Shown here one piece after another: positions 36,204 through 49,060 of a stretch of DNA of 64,000 bases (within the stretch, counting starts at the first letter, position 1; the number at the start of each line of letters is the position of its first letter). The notes under the pieces were generated by a model. It was not told the origin of the DNA and made no database searches. It saw only the letters and a program-made list of their open reading frames with translations. Origin of the DNA: Coriaria nepalensis (Eukaryota > Streptophyta > Magnoliopsida > Cucurbitales > Coriariaceae); contig CP114490.1 of the NCBI GenBank assembly GCA_027186245.1, positions 2,805,001-2,869,000 of the forward strand, given 5' to 3'. The translations under genes were made by a program, and so were the position numbers.

Positions 36204-37545
36204 ATGAATTTCGACGGCAGAATTTCAATGTCCTTAGCTACTATGTCGAAGGGAATCTCCTCCGCCCTCTCACCGTCGTTGAGCGAAGGTACGGTTTAAT
36301 ATGTTTTCGTTTTCTCTTAATCTGTTGATTTTTTTCATATGAAATGCAGTTGATTTTGTTGATTTCCTTTCAGTTTGGGTTTTGAATTTCCCATTTTCAC
36401 CGTCCCGAACGAGGATTTGATCAATTGCCAGATTCTAATTTGGAATAGAGCTTTAGAAAATGGTCTTAATTACAAATTTTTTTTTCACCTCTGTACTCAT
36501 AGTTGTTTGTTTTCTTTTTGTGATTAACAAGTTGTTTTGTTTTACTCCCCAGAAACGAAATTTTCATACAATGTCTTATATAAAGTGAAATTTAATTCAA
36601 CTTCTATGAATCACTATGTCAATTGAATACTATTCTGTGCTCTCTGTGTGTTTCGTGTTCTCAAACTTGATTTGACAAATGATCAACTTGGCACTTAAAG
36701 AATGACTTTGTGAGTTCAAAATTTGAACTTCAGATTCTAGTTCTGAAAGATCTGAATGAAATCTTATGGAAGCACAAATGCGGAAACATTTATTGAGCCT
36801 TTAATTTTATACTATACGTACGTATATATGGTATCTGTATGTATCAAAGTATGAATTTCATATCCTTATGACCTTTTATTTTAATAAGGGTCGAGGAGTG
36901 GAAGGGAAGAAAAGACAAGTTTCTTTAAACCTGGCTCCTTTATTTCATAAGATGTAGTATAGCTGCCACCGGGTAATGCATGCCGAAAAAGGAGGGATCC
37001 TTCTTACTTACATTTGTAGAGCATGCGCGATTTTCTTCGCTAGAATTTATTTCCATACTTCATTGCTTCTAATGAGGGGATGCATATATCTCTAAGGGGT
37101 CAAGGAGAATAATTACAGATCTCGAACATTTGTATTTTTCCCTCTTTTGCTTTATGATCTTCTCTCTAATTGTTGCAAATCACTGACTGTTATTTCAGAT
37201 GCACTGTGGCAAATGAACTTGAGAGCAGGTGAAACGATGGAATCTGGTCAATATCCTGAGCGTCCTGGAGAGCCAGATTGTTCTTATTACATCAGAACAG
37301 GCTTGTGTAGATTTGGGGCGACATGTCGATTTAATCATCCGCCTGATAGAAAGCTGGTATGGACTGTAGCATGATTTTCAGAATTCTTTTAAATGTATAT
37401 GATTGGTAATAAGATGTTGCCAATGTGTTCTTATGGAAATTTTTAGGAATTTCCATTTTGAAAACTTAGTCATAATTGCACGTCCTTTGAGATAGCATTT
37501 AAGCCATCCTAGTACGCGATAGCATGTATTTTTCTTATTGAATAG

Positions 37546-37593
<48 letters not shown>

Positions 37594-39854
37594 CCCTTTA
37601 TAATTGTTGTGCACCATTATCTTATTCATATGTTTGTAGATTGAACTGGATTTGTCTTTGCCCTTAATAGGCTTCCGGACCTTTGTTTTTTTAATTGTTA
37701 ACTCATGAATATTATACGCAAAGGTAAGAAATGAGGCTGATTAGTTGCTGATTTTAAGGGACTAACTCTCAATGAAACAAATGCTTCTTGTGCAAGTTAA
37801 TTCTTTACTGGCTCCTCGATATCAGCAATTTAACTGAACTCTATCTAAATTTCAGGCTATTGCCACGGCAAGGATGAAGGGGGAGTACCCAGAAAGGATT
37901 GGACAGCCAGAATGTCAGGCATGTATTTGTTATTCTAAGCACCATTGCTTGTTAACAATGGTTCTTTGTCTTCTGACATGTTTCTTGTTCTTAACAAATT
38001 GTCTGCTAGATTTGTACTGTTATACTTTTATCTGTTTATATCCTCTAATCTCGGCATTTATAACATAATTACTGCCATTTTTTCTTTTTAATAAACATGA
38101 AAACACATACTGCTGTCTGTATTGTAAATAGTTATATTGGTTCAGTTGGACTGTCAAGATCTAAATTTTGTACCAATTAAGATTTAATTGTTATAGTAAC
38201 CAGTTTAGATCGGTTGTTCTTCATGTAGAAGTAACCATTTTTTTTTTTATTTGTCACTCTTGAGTTTGAAACTGGACTTTCTTTTTTATGCTCTACAGTA
38301 CTATATGAAGACAGGCACGTGCAAGTTCGGAGCAACATGCAAGTTTCATCATCCTAGAGAAAAAGCTGGGGTTGCCTTGAATATTTTCGGCTACCCACTT
38401 CGCAAGGTTCAGTTTACTAATTTGTTTAGCTTATTTAATCCGGATTGAAAATGGGATATTGGGAAAGAGTCGGCTAAGTTGCAGTTGAACTAAAAGTAGG
38501 GGCGGGGATGGAAGACCAAAAATAGATTTAGGTTAATGAATTTTATCCTTACTAAAATAAGCTAGTGTACGCAAGATGGATAACTTCTGCTGGGGACTCC
38601 ATCAGAAATTTATCAGACGACAAAGAAGGAGAAATGGGGAAAATAAGAGCATTCATGTATTACAGGATGTGGTTCAGTTTGTTTAAAATCCATAACAAAA
38701 ATACAGGTCTTGTCGTGCTGTCCAGCATTGCAAATTTCTCATCACATATCTGAGATGAAAGGTTGTGTCCAAGTCTTAAATGTGAATGATAGATTTTTCC
38801 TTTTTCTTTACTTTTCATCACCCTGTAGAATGAAGCTGAATGTGCATATTATTCAAGAACTGGGCAGTGCAAGTTTGGAAGCACATGTAAATTCCACCAT
38901 CCTCAACCAACTAATATGACGGTCTCACTTCGTGGATCTCCTGCATTCCCAACTGCCCAATCTCCATCTACATCTAATCAGCATTCATATCATGGAGGAC
39001 CGTCTTTTATTCCTAGCCCAAGGTGGCAGGGCTCTTCTAGTTATGCACCTCTAGTCATACCTCAAGGAATGGTTTCAGTGTCAGGTTGGAATGCTTACAG
39101 TGTAAGTCATCTGCCCTTGTGTAAGCTAGGGCGGGTCTTTATTTTGTGTTTTAGAAAAATGATTGTTATTTCAGCGCCAGCCAGGATCAATGCCATCATC
39201 AGAACAAACAGGAGGAAACAATCAGATTTATGGAACTTCAAACCAGAGCGAACTGGCAAATCCATTACAAGCAGCTCTATCTCCATTCTCCTCTGGCTCT
39301 GTCCCTGTAGGCTTTTATGCATTACAGAGAGCGAATGTATTTCCTGAAAGACCCGGCCAGCCAGAATGTCAGTTCTACATGAAAACTGGAGATTGCAAAT
39401 TTGGTGCAGTTTGTCGTTTCCATCATCCAAGAGACAGAGTACTTCCTCCTCCAGATTGCATCTTGAGTCCCCTTGGCCTTCCTTTACGTCCGGTCTGTTA
39501 TGCTCTTTATTTTTTATTTTTAACAAAGTCTTAGACTTTAATCAACATAATAGTCATAATTTTGATCAACAGGGAGAACCCTTGTGTGTTTTCTATTCGC
39601 AATATGGAATCTGCAAATTTGGTCCAAGCTGCAAATTTGACCATCCCATGGGAATATTGGCACAAGATCTATCTGCGTCCTCCTCAGCCGATGACCTGGG
39701 CCCTGTTTTTTTGAGTTCTTCCGGAACTACTGCCTTAAATTTTTCAAATGAGGCTCTGGTCGAAGCGGTTTCTGTAAAGACTAGACGGCTTTCACTCTCT
39801 GAGACTAGACAGATGCTTTCTGATGAGGACGATATTGATGATACAGAGAGCTGA
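36204..39854 (+). CDS. ZFN1-type CCCH zinc-finger protein (five CCCH fingers)
   Basis: Seven exons (36204-36288, 37199-37356, 37856-37918, 38299-38406, 38829-39101, 39175-39492, 39573-39854) total 1,287 bp, giving 428 residues. Five C-X8-C-X5-C-X3-H fingers are present: [20 protein letters not shown], one split by the exon 3/4 intron ([15 protein letters not shown]), [40 protein letters not shown] and [20 protein letters not shown]. Each follows the PERPGEPD or GYPLR spacer typical of plant ZFN1/2/3, nucleic-acid-binding proteins in the nucleus. The C-terminus is acidic ([12 protein letters not shown]). Exon 3 ends CAG|GCATGT, a GC-AG intron. I placed the start at 36204 because [10 protein letters not shown] resembles the family N-terminus and splices in phase to DALWQMNL. 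A long (TA)n tract lies in intron 2 (37547-37590). Confidence 0.93.
37547..37590. repeat. (TA)n microsatellite in CCCH gene intron
   Basis: About 22 perfect TA units in the intron between 37357 and 37855. A variable-length tract, far from both splice sites. Confidence 0.95.
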
Positions 39855-40521
39855 AACCGGCTCGAATAAAGGTTAAAAACAAAGTGTTATCTGTATCTAT
39901 ATTTATTTTCAGTTTATATTTATCCATTGTATATCAATCTGCATAATATTGTTACGTTTCGTAAAAGAGAAAAAAACAAATGTGAACAGTTAAATTATTC
40001 TGAAATTCTCAGTTTTTAATTGTCATTTGTTTCACTCAAATTCATTTTGGGGTTTTGGAACCTTGACATTAATAGAAACCAAAGCTTGTGTATGTATGAT
40101 ATGATGAGTATGATTTTAATATAAATATCAGTTTTGATGTTACGTATAAAAATTATATTTATAATTAAAATTATAATCTACACTCAACTCTACAATGTAC
40201 ATAAGTGATAAGGAAAGAACCTCTGTTTTTTTTTTTTTTTTTTTTTTTTTAAATATTGAAAAAAAGAAAGAAAAAAAAATGGTACATCATAAAAGATTTA
40301 AGCCTTTTTTTTTTAAAGAAAAAATTTTAGGTAAGTTATATTTGCATTAATTATAATTATATATATTAATTAAATATTATATCAATTAAATATTAATTGA
40401 GAAATATAAACAGTCTAGGCAAAAAATTATGTTTCGAGGCTACTATTTTCCTGCTCCCTTCTTGTAACTCTTTTGAGCAGCTCTACTGAAGTAGAGACCC
40501 CAAACTGAAGAAGAGTGCCTC
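39855..40521. other. Intergenic, AT-rich
   Basis: 3' flank of the CCCH gene and promoter of the Cys-rich peptide gene. It contains a T run of about 25 bases at 40227-40251 beside A-rich sequence, and AT-rich DNA at 40340-40400. No coding sequence was seen. Confidence 0.5.
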
Positions 40522-41009
40522 ATGACGCCCGCCACAGTGCTCAAATTCTCTCTCACATTTCTCCTCTTTCTAAGCCATACTCTTACCTATAATAAAGCAA
40601 CTTCAACTGATGTGAGTACTTTACTTTCCTAACATTCAAAAGAAAAAACCCACATTATTCATCCACTAGATCCTTTAAATTTTCTTGACCAACTGTTTCT
40701 TAGTAACCAGTGACTGAAATTTTCTTATTTTATGCTTGTGAGTAGGTAAATGGGTCTATGGAAGAGATGGTCCCGCTCATGAACAGAGGTGGGAAAATGG
40801 AGGTGATGATGATGATGATGAACGAACGTAGGAGAAGATTAGGGAGTTTTCAAATATGTGCACTTTGCACTTGCTGTACTGGAGGTGCAAGAGGCCTTTG
40901 CTTGCCTTCTCCCTGTTGTTATGCCATCAATTGCAACATCCCAAACAGGCCTTTTGGCTTCTGTTCTTTCACCCCCAAGACATGTAATTGCTTTTCTTGT
41001 CGCCTCTAA
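40522..41009 (+). CDS. Small secreted cysteine-rich protein (12-Cys C-terminus)
   Basis: Two exons (40522-40611, 40746-41009) give 117 residues. The N-terminus KFSLTFLLFLSHTLTYNKAT is a typical signal peptide. A variable Met/Arg-rich middle (MEVMMMMMNERRRRLGSFQ) follows, which could be a processing region. The last 50 residues hold 12 Cys: CALCTCCTGGARGLCLPSPC then CYAINCNIPNRPFGFC, SFTPKTCNCFSC and RL at the end. I have seen this C-terminus in plant proteins of unknown function (I believe filed as DUF7866, not certain). It does not match the Cys spacing of EPF/EPFL or defensin peptides. The conserved core after a basic stretch suggests an apoplastic peptide; function unknown. Confidence 0.8.
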
Positions 41010-42519
41010 CCTCTCTCTCTCTCCCTCTCTGTTTCATTAATTTATAATATATTGTTTTTGTTCAATGTAGTTGGTATTTCTGAAAGATACCTGTCTCCTT
41101 CTTGTCTGTTCTTTGTTCTTCAAGTTCACATGTTTATTATTATTATTTGGAAACTGGTTGCTGTTCAGACAACAGTTATATTCATGTTCTTCCGTTTCTT
41201 ACCATAAACAAAAAGCATCGAACATGCACTATGCTCTTATCTCTAAGACTGTTCTTTTTTTTTTTTTTAAATATGCTTTGTGCTTGCTTGTGGTGTTAGT
41301 CATAATGATAATTGATAAGCATGAGGATTAAAACTTTTAAGCAGTCTCTGCTTTCTTAATGTGAGTGCCATGAAATCTCATTGCCTTGTTCAGTACTTTG
41401 TTTCATTGTCATGAGTGGATGTTATAATGTTCCTTAAGATGAGCTTTTTCTATTTCTACCATGTTTGATATATATATATATACATATATACACAGTGATA
41501 ATTATATACTGTCTTGTGGAAAAACTTAAGAAGAGGGGTAGTTACAAAATGCTTTCAATAGATAGATAAATTTTTGGATAAACCGAGTTTATTTACGGAT
41601 TAGATCAATAGAAATCGATCACATATCGTATACATGGTTGATTTGGAAAAAATATAAAAAACCCATGATTGATTTCTAGACTAAATGAATCTACTATTTC
41701 CCAATTAGGAATCCTAAATAACTAATTAGCATATGACCCTTTTGGATAATTAATGCATGTGGGTCTAAAACAAAAATAATAATAATAAGGTGGGTGGAAG
41801 TTGGAATAGTAGCAATTAATTGTTTATCGGTTTTTGAGCTGATATTAATGTTTTTTTTTTTTTTTTTTTTTTTTGCAATTTATCTTTATTAGACCATGAA
41901 TCTTTTACAATCTAGACAACAAAACTAGATATGTTTTTAATTGCAATTGGTGGGTAGCAACTTTATGACATATTACGACATTAGGTGATGGTCGTTAAGG
42001 ACTCATTGGCCTTATTTTTCTTGGAGAGAATGTGTAACAAGAGAGAATGATCACCTGAATGATATTGTTAATCAACATCAATCGATCATCTAAACAGTTG
42101 AATCGAAGACGCATGGCACCGTCGAATATGCAGCCTAACTTTATTAAAAAGCGATAAAGAAGAAAGAAGTTCAAATCACAATCTTCATACGATGAAGCTG
42201 ACAGAAGGAATTGGATGGTTCATTTTAGTCAGAAAGGATTTCTTTCATTTCTGTAAGAACTCTCAAACAAACTACATAGCGATATAGTCAAACGAAATCC
42301 AATCGAGCTTTGTTGCTTTCTTTCTATATAGATTTGCCTTTACATAGAAGAATGATTTGTATGGTAGAATCTATCAGACTGCACATGAGAGGCAACAATT
42401 TGAAGGCAATTGTACTAGTAGAAGCTCTGTCTTCCTCATTTCTTCTTTTCATTGCTTATATATACCCGATCGGCTGATCGGTTCTCCTATAAAGGTCCAT
42501 TAGATGATGTAGTATAGAC
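41010..42519. other. Intergenic region
   Basis: About 1.5 kb between the Cys-rich gene (+) and the DUF707 gene (-), which converge here. It includes TA repeats near 41470-41490 and a T run of about 24 bases at 41851-41874. No coding sequence was recognised. Confidence 0.5.
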
Positions 42520-45500
42520 TCATACTACATACTTGTTCTTTGATTTTGGCTGTGGATATGGATCACTCCAACATTCATCCTCTTTCACAGCTTTTCTCCA
42601 TCTCTTTCTGAAGATCTCCAATTCAATGTAGGATTGCTTCCTCACCTTCATTTGAGAGAAAAAGGAGATGAAATTATTAGAAACTGTATTAATCTAATTA
42701 GTTGAAGTACATAGCGAAGTGGGAGCAGCTTCAGTATTATCGGTTTCGAAGGCTCAATCAAATAATCCAGCTGAGGAAAGAACACGATTTAGTACTGAAA
42801 ATTCAAAAGACTCGAGACTTACATCAGCCCTGTGATCCTTAGCATGAGGCTCCGATGATACCTGCATCAGGAGAACCGAGAAATTAAGAACTGCAGTTAA
42901 ACTGTCAATTCAAATTTTCGGAAAAGTCACCTGCTTCTGTCAATTAGTTCCTTTCAAAATCATTTTATATGAATCTCGAGTGACTTATTTTTTGCCAAAG
43001 AAAGAGAATTGTTTGTTTTACTTCCAACCTCGTTCTTATTTAGACCTCCGAGAGTAGGGCGACCATAATGGATTACATACTCGGAATCTACAACACCAAC
43101 GTTCTTCGTTCGATCGCCCTACATAACAAGAACACGATGAAACATAAACTTTATCGAATACATATACAAGAGAGAAGACATTTGACAGCTTGCCTGAGCA
43201 CAATAACCGAGCTGCATATCTAAGCCCCAAGCATGGACCAAGTCATTCTGCATAATTATCATAAATGGATCAAAGTTAATACCATCATATATAGAGAGAG
43301 AGAAAGAATCCCGGAGAGCATTGTGCACTTAAACTATAGTATAGAATTATCAAACTACACCAATCTGTTTAGAAACATCTTGAAATTGGTCGAAAGAAAA
43401 CTGATATTGGGTGTTATTTCTGAACAGTTTAGAATTTTATCATGCTATACAAGATGAAGAATGGTATTGAATTATACCAATTGATCATAATTCGTTAAGT
43501 AGACCATGATTGTGTATGATAATTATGGACATCAGAAAAGGTCTAACATTCTAATCATATAACCGATTTACCTGGATCATGTACCAAACACAACGCCATG
43601 CGGCTCTAGAGAAAACAGGGGCCATCATCTCTACCCACCTATAACACCCGAAAATGAAAACCGAAAGAAGCACATAATTTTACATAATATACACATATAT
43701 GCACATGTAAATGGGTCGGATCCTTTATATGGTATGTAAAAATTCACCCGGTACACGGAGGAGATGTGCTGCTGGCATTACAGCCTTGACCACCATTATT
43801 AGGCCTGTAAGTCCTTCTGCAAGGGAAAGTAGACCGGCCAAAATTATACACAAGATTAAGATTAAGATATCACTTGGAGCCATCTATCTAAGAGGACGAG
43901 GCTGCACTCTAAAACAATCACAAATTGTTACTAACAAAAATGGTGGTGGGAAGAACCTGTGAACTGTTGATCTCCTCCCACGTGCGGTAATTTGATGATG
44001 CATTTCCGATTCGTGAGCATCAAGTGCTGGCTGAGATATCTCGAGCCCTTCACTTTTAATGATCGAAACATACCTGCAGGCAGAATTTGTTAAGTAGATA
44101 TTCGTTCCTTTCTTTTTTCCTTCTCCTTTTTCCTGTAACTGAAATATAATTAGTATACTTTTCGGGCGAGAAATTTTCGACTCCAAGGTCCTCATCCCAG
44201 AGAAAAATGTAACCATAGTCTGCGATGATATCAGGATGTAAGAACCGCTTTGCAAACCACCTGTTAATTATAAAACATAACTAGACTAAATATCGACTTC
44301 CAGTAACCAAAAAAAAAAATCATTGGAAATGTGGCAGACTGAAACTGTTTACCATTTTGTTTGATTTGATGCAGATACATGGATGACACGGTTACTCCAT
44401 TCGAAATCGTTCCATTCATCAACGATGCCATCGTAATGGAAAAGCATCACAGCAAAATCACTTGAAAGAAACTGCAATATGGGGTTACTCGATAGGTTTA
44501 AATGTTTAAACTTGAAGCCTATAGAGCTACACAGATTAAGCCATATACCTTTGTCACCATTTTATCAACAAGATCTTTTTGCTTGCTTCCAACGGCCATT
44601 GCGAGCAAGTTTGTTGACAAATTACCGTGATCCTGTCCAGACACAAACCAAAGTTAGCAGATGACAAGGGTCATATGAAGGCTTTAAAGAGAGTAGTAAG
44701 TAACTTGTCATAGGATAATGATTTTTCGACTCTGTTACCTGACTAAACTTCTTGGGAGTGCCCCATAATGGTCTCATTACCAAGTCGGAAGTTCCTAAAA
44801 TAATACCTTTCGGCAATGCTTCGCTTCCAGAGGGCCGGCATCGATCCTAAAACATATAAACAAATACGGGAGCATTTAAACCTATCAAACATTCTGTGTA
44901 AATTCATAAGAATTTGTATGGATGGATAAGAAAAGAAACAAACCTCACATTTGCCGGTTTTTGTATTAAAAAAACCATCGGCCAATCCCCATCCCGAATC
45001 ATTCTGAACAACATGGCAGAAAAGGATGTAGACTAATCAGATTATTCTGATTTTGAACAATATATGTTGCATATTGAAGTGAGAAGATGTATGTGTATAT
45101 ATATATACATACCTTACTGTTATCTGGTGCTGTAAATGCGCAGGATATGAAGAACACTAGACACAGCAAAGAAGCCGCGGGGAAGAAAAGGCTACAACAA
45201 AGGAATGATATCCTACTTTTAGGATCTAGAATTGAGGATTTCTGACAACAAAATGAAAGTAGAAAAAACGGTTCAATCCAAATCTCTTAAAATGAAAACT
45301 TTTCAAGGTGGAAAAAACATTGGCATATAATCGGTACCTGGAATTTCAAATTGCGGCTCATCGAACAATCTTCAAATCTCTCCTATAGTCATATACACAC
45401 ACAAAACATACACACATACATGTTTATTCACAAAACACACACAAAAAAAATCCAATTACAATAAACTCCAAAAGAAACAGGAGAAACAGAGAAGGGGCAG

Positions 45501-45536
45501 AGCAAGAGAGCAACTTACACAACAGGTTAGCTTCAT
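42520..45536 (-). CDS. DUF707 family type II membrane protein
   Basis: Fifteen small exons close to 1,227 bp, giving 408 residues: 45519-45536, 45338-45382, 45113-45241, 44944-45003, 44739-44846, 44549-44632, 44353-44471, 44159-44260, 43957-44073, 43748-43816, 43572-43638, 43194-43247, 43029-43118, 42823-42861 and 42520-42645. A single N-terminal membrane segment (FFPAASLLCLVFFISCAF) suggests a Golgi type II protein. The body carries the family motifs GIILGTSDLVMRPLWGTP, MLFHYDGIVDEWNDFEWS, YGYIFLWDEDLG and WVEMMAPVFSRAAWRCVWYM. The acidic DED after a hydrophobic strand recalls the DXD of glycosyltransferases, but no activity is established for DUF707. Databases sometimes call it 'lysine ketoglutarate reductase trans-splicing', which has no support here. 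The intron after exon 12 is GC-AG (CAG|GCAAGC). Confidence 0.9.
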
Positions 45537-46249
45537 GTGCCATGAAAACGCCGGGAAATCCACAAAGAAAAGAACCAGAATCAGATGGAAGAAGAAAAAC
45601 AATAACAGAGGAAGAGAAATATAATTAAACAAAGAAAACACTGTATGTCTCCCTTATAGTCCTGTCAGTACGTTACTCAAATGAAGAAGAAAAAGAAAAA
45701 GATGGTGTTGGGAAACGTGATGGATGGTGGGAAGAGCAGAAAAGTAAAACAAGGAGATGGAAATGAAATGAAAATTGAAAACGTAGAGAAGAAGATAAGT
45801 AGCGTATTAGAAGGGGAAGGGAAAGAAGAGCTGTTTTGACAGAGAAAACTCGTACTAGTAAGAACAAAGGAATCTAAGAGGACAAGTTAACCACGCGGTC
45901 TCTCTCTATCTCATATATCTTCCATTACAATACAAAACATGTATAAGAACTCGTCACTTGTGCTGTGCGTGTAAAATGTTTTAGCTTGTAGACAACTCCC
46001 TTGACGTAAATTGATATATTTACGTTAAATTCAATTTTATATAATTTTTATATAATATTTGATTAAAATTTATTATTAAAATGGATAACTTAAATATCAA
46101 ATTTATTAAATACACGTCATGGGACACACCAATGAGGTCATCCGGTTGGTGATGTGTCCCTTTTAAGAAATGTTAAACGAGAAAGTTTTTAATTTACAGA
46201 TTTGATTAGTCTGGAATCGACTTTTTCTCAAGGTTTATAGAATAAAAGA

Positions 46250-47595
46250 TACTATCACGAATCTTCGATCGGTCCAAAAATATAAATATACTATCACGAA
46301 AGTCTTTCGGTATGAGATTTGAAGAGAAAAGTTTCGATCGGTTTGAATCCCAAAGAGAGTCTTTTAGTATAGAACTTGAAGAGAGGTAATGACTGATTCA
46401 AATTCAAAGCAATTTTCAGAGAATTCTTCATTATGGAACTTAAAGAGAAAGTTTCTGATTAGTTTGAATTCCGAGCAGTCTTTAGAAACTTCTCTAATAT
46501 AGAATTGAAGAGAAAGGTTCCGACCGGTCTAAATACCGAAAAAAAAATCCGACCGGTTTGAATCCCAAACAATTTCTAGAGAGTTCTCCAATATGAGACT
46601 TTTGAGGTTCCCAAAAAGTTATGTTATTTTGTAATTGCATTGCAATTATACTGTGCATGTCTGTCAAGTGAAGAGCAGACTGTGCATACTCTAAAACTTT
46701 TGAGTATCTTATGCTATCAAAATCGTTATTATTCTTGAAATCTAAATACTATCCTTATAAAATAATCACATATTACAGCTAATTACTTTCCATTAATTTC
46801 TTATTAATTAAGGGATTAATTAGGACGCTTGAAATAGGTGAATGGCAGATCACTAATCAAGGAAAGTATCTAGCATCGATGATTAACAGTTTTGCCATAA
46901 ATAACTTGTAACGGCTAACAATGTTGGACACCCTTCTAATCCTTGTGCCTTTTTATAAGTATCTTTGGTGACTCCTCCAATAAGTGAATTAATGAGAAAG
47001 GTTCCGACAGGTCTAAATCCCAAGCTATCTCTAGAAAGTCTTCCACAAAGGGATTTACAGAGAAATTTTTTTAAGAAAAAAGTTCCAACTATCCGAATCT
47101 CGTGCCATCTCTAGAAAGTCCTCCAATAAGGAGTTAAAGAGAAAAGGTCCGAAGAGAAAAGTTTTGAAGAGAAAATTAGTATGAATCCCTAGCCATCTCT
47201 AAAAAGTCATCCTTAAGGGATTTAAAGAGAAAAGTTATAACAGGTCCGAATCCTGACCCATCTCAAGAAAGTTATCCGATAAGGGACTTAAAGAGAAAAG
47301 TTCTAATTGGTCTGAATCTCGAGCCATCTCCAGAAAGTCCTCCAGTAAGTGACCTAAGAAGAAAAGTTTCAATTGGTCTGAATCCGATCATTTCGACTCT
47401 CGAGTCATCTCCAAAAAGTCCTCTTATAAGGGACTTAAAGAGAGAAAAGTTCCAACAAGTTCAAATCCCGAGCTATCTTCAGAAAGCCCTCTAATAAAGA
47501 ACTTAAAAAGAAAAGTTCCGACTAATCTGAATCCTGAATTATCGCCAAAAAGTCCTCCTTTAAGGGGTTTAAAAATAAATGTTCCGACTTTCTCC
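46250..47595. repeat. Degenerate ~66 bp tandem repeat, two blocks
   Basis: Two blocks (about 46300-46605 and 46968-47595) are built of at least 12 diverged units of roughly 57-87 bp. Recurrent segments are ACTTAAAGAGAAAAGTTCC, GGTCTGAATCCCGAGC and ATCTCTAGAAAGTCCTCCAA. Units differ by point changes and small indels (for example AAGAGAAAAGTT duplicated near 47155). A non-repetitive stretch at about 46606-46967 separates the blocks and could be a later insertion. The array lies between the DUF707 gene and the ABCB cluster; no coding sequence was seen. Confidence 0.88.
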
Positions 47596-47929
47596 TAGAG
47601 ATGAGAGAGTAATAGAGAAGGAAAATGAATTCTGTTATTATTATTATTATTAATTGCATCATAGTATGCAAAATTTAATTAGTTGGAATCACATGAAAGT
47701 CCTTCAAGTATTGATAATTACACTAACACCTTAACATTTTAGTCGTTTGCGATTACAACAAAGTTTTGTGGTCTACACAAATCTCATTAGTATTTAGTGT
47801 GTTCCTCAGATACATGTTTTGATGCTATTCTATGTTCAACCGAACAAAACATAAAATTTAAAGATCTGATCAAGTGTTTGCTATGTCTGTCAAGAGAAGA
47901 GCAACTAAGGAGGTAAAGAAATCATCATT

Positions 47930-48790
<861 letters not shown>

Positions 48791-49060
48791 AAAGGGAAAA
48801 AAGAAGTCAGGAAGGATTCGATTCTCCTTCTGGTTTATGTTCTAAGAGACAAACATATAAACGAAAAATTGGGCTCACAAAATATATACATAAAATAGTT
48901 AAACATTTAAAAAAAAAGTCTTAAACATGAAATTGATTTCATCTACACCAGAAACAAGAGGTATTACATATCATACACTGAACCCTTAAAAAAGGAAAAA
49001 TAATAATAATAATAATAAAAATTATGCTTCAACAGAGAAAATTGAAAAAGAGAAGTGTCT

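Noticed and set aside
37547..37590. TATA-box cluster or promoter
   Set aside because: It is a simple (TA)n microsatellite deep inside an intron.
46250..47595. CRISPR-like array
   Set aside because: Eukaryotic context; units are contiguous and diverged, with no alternating constant repeat and unique spacer.
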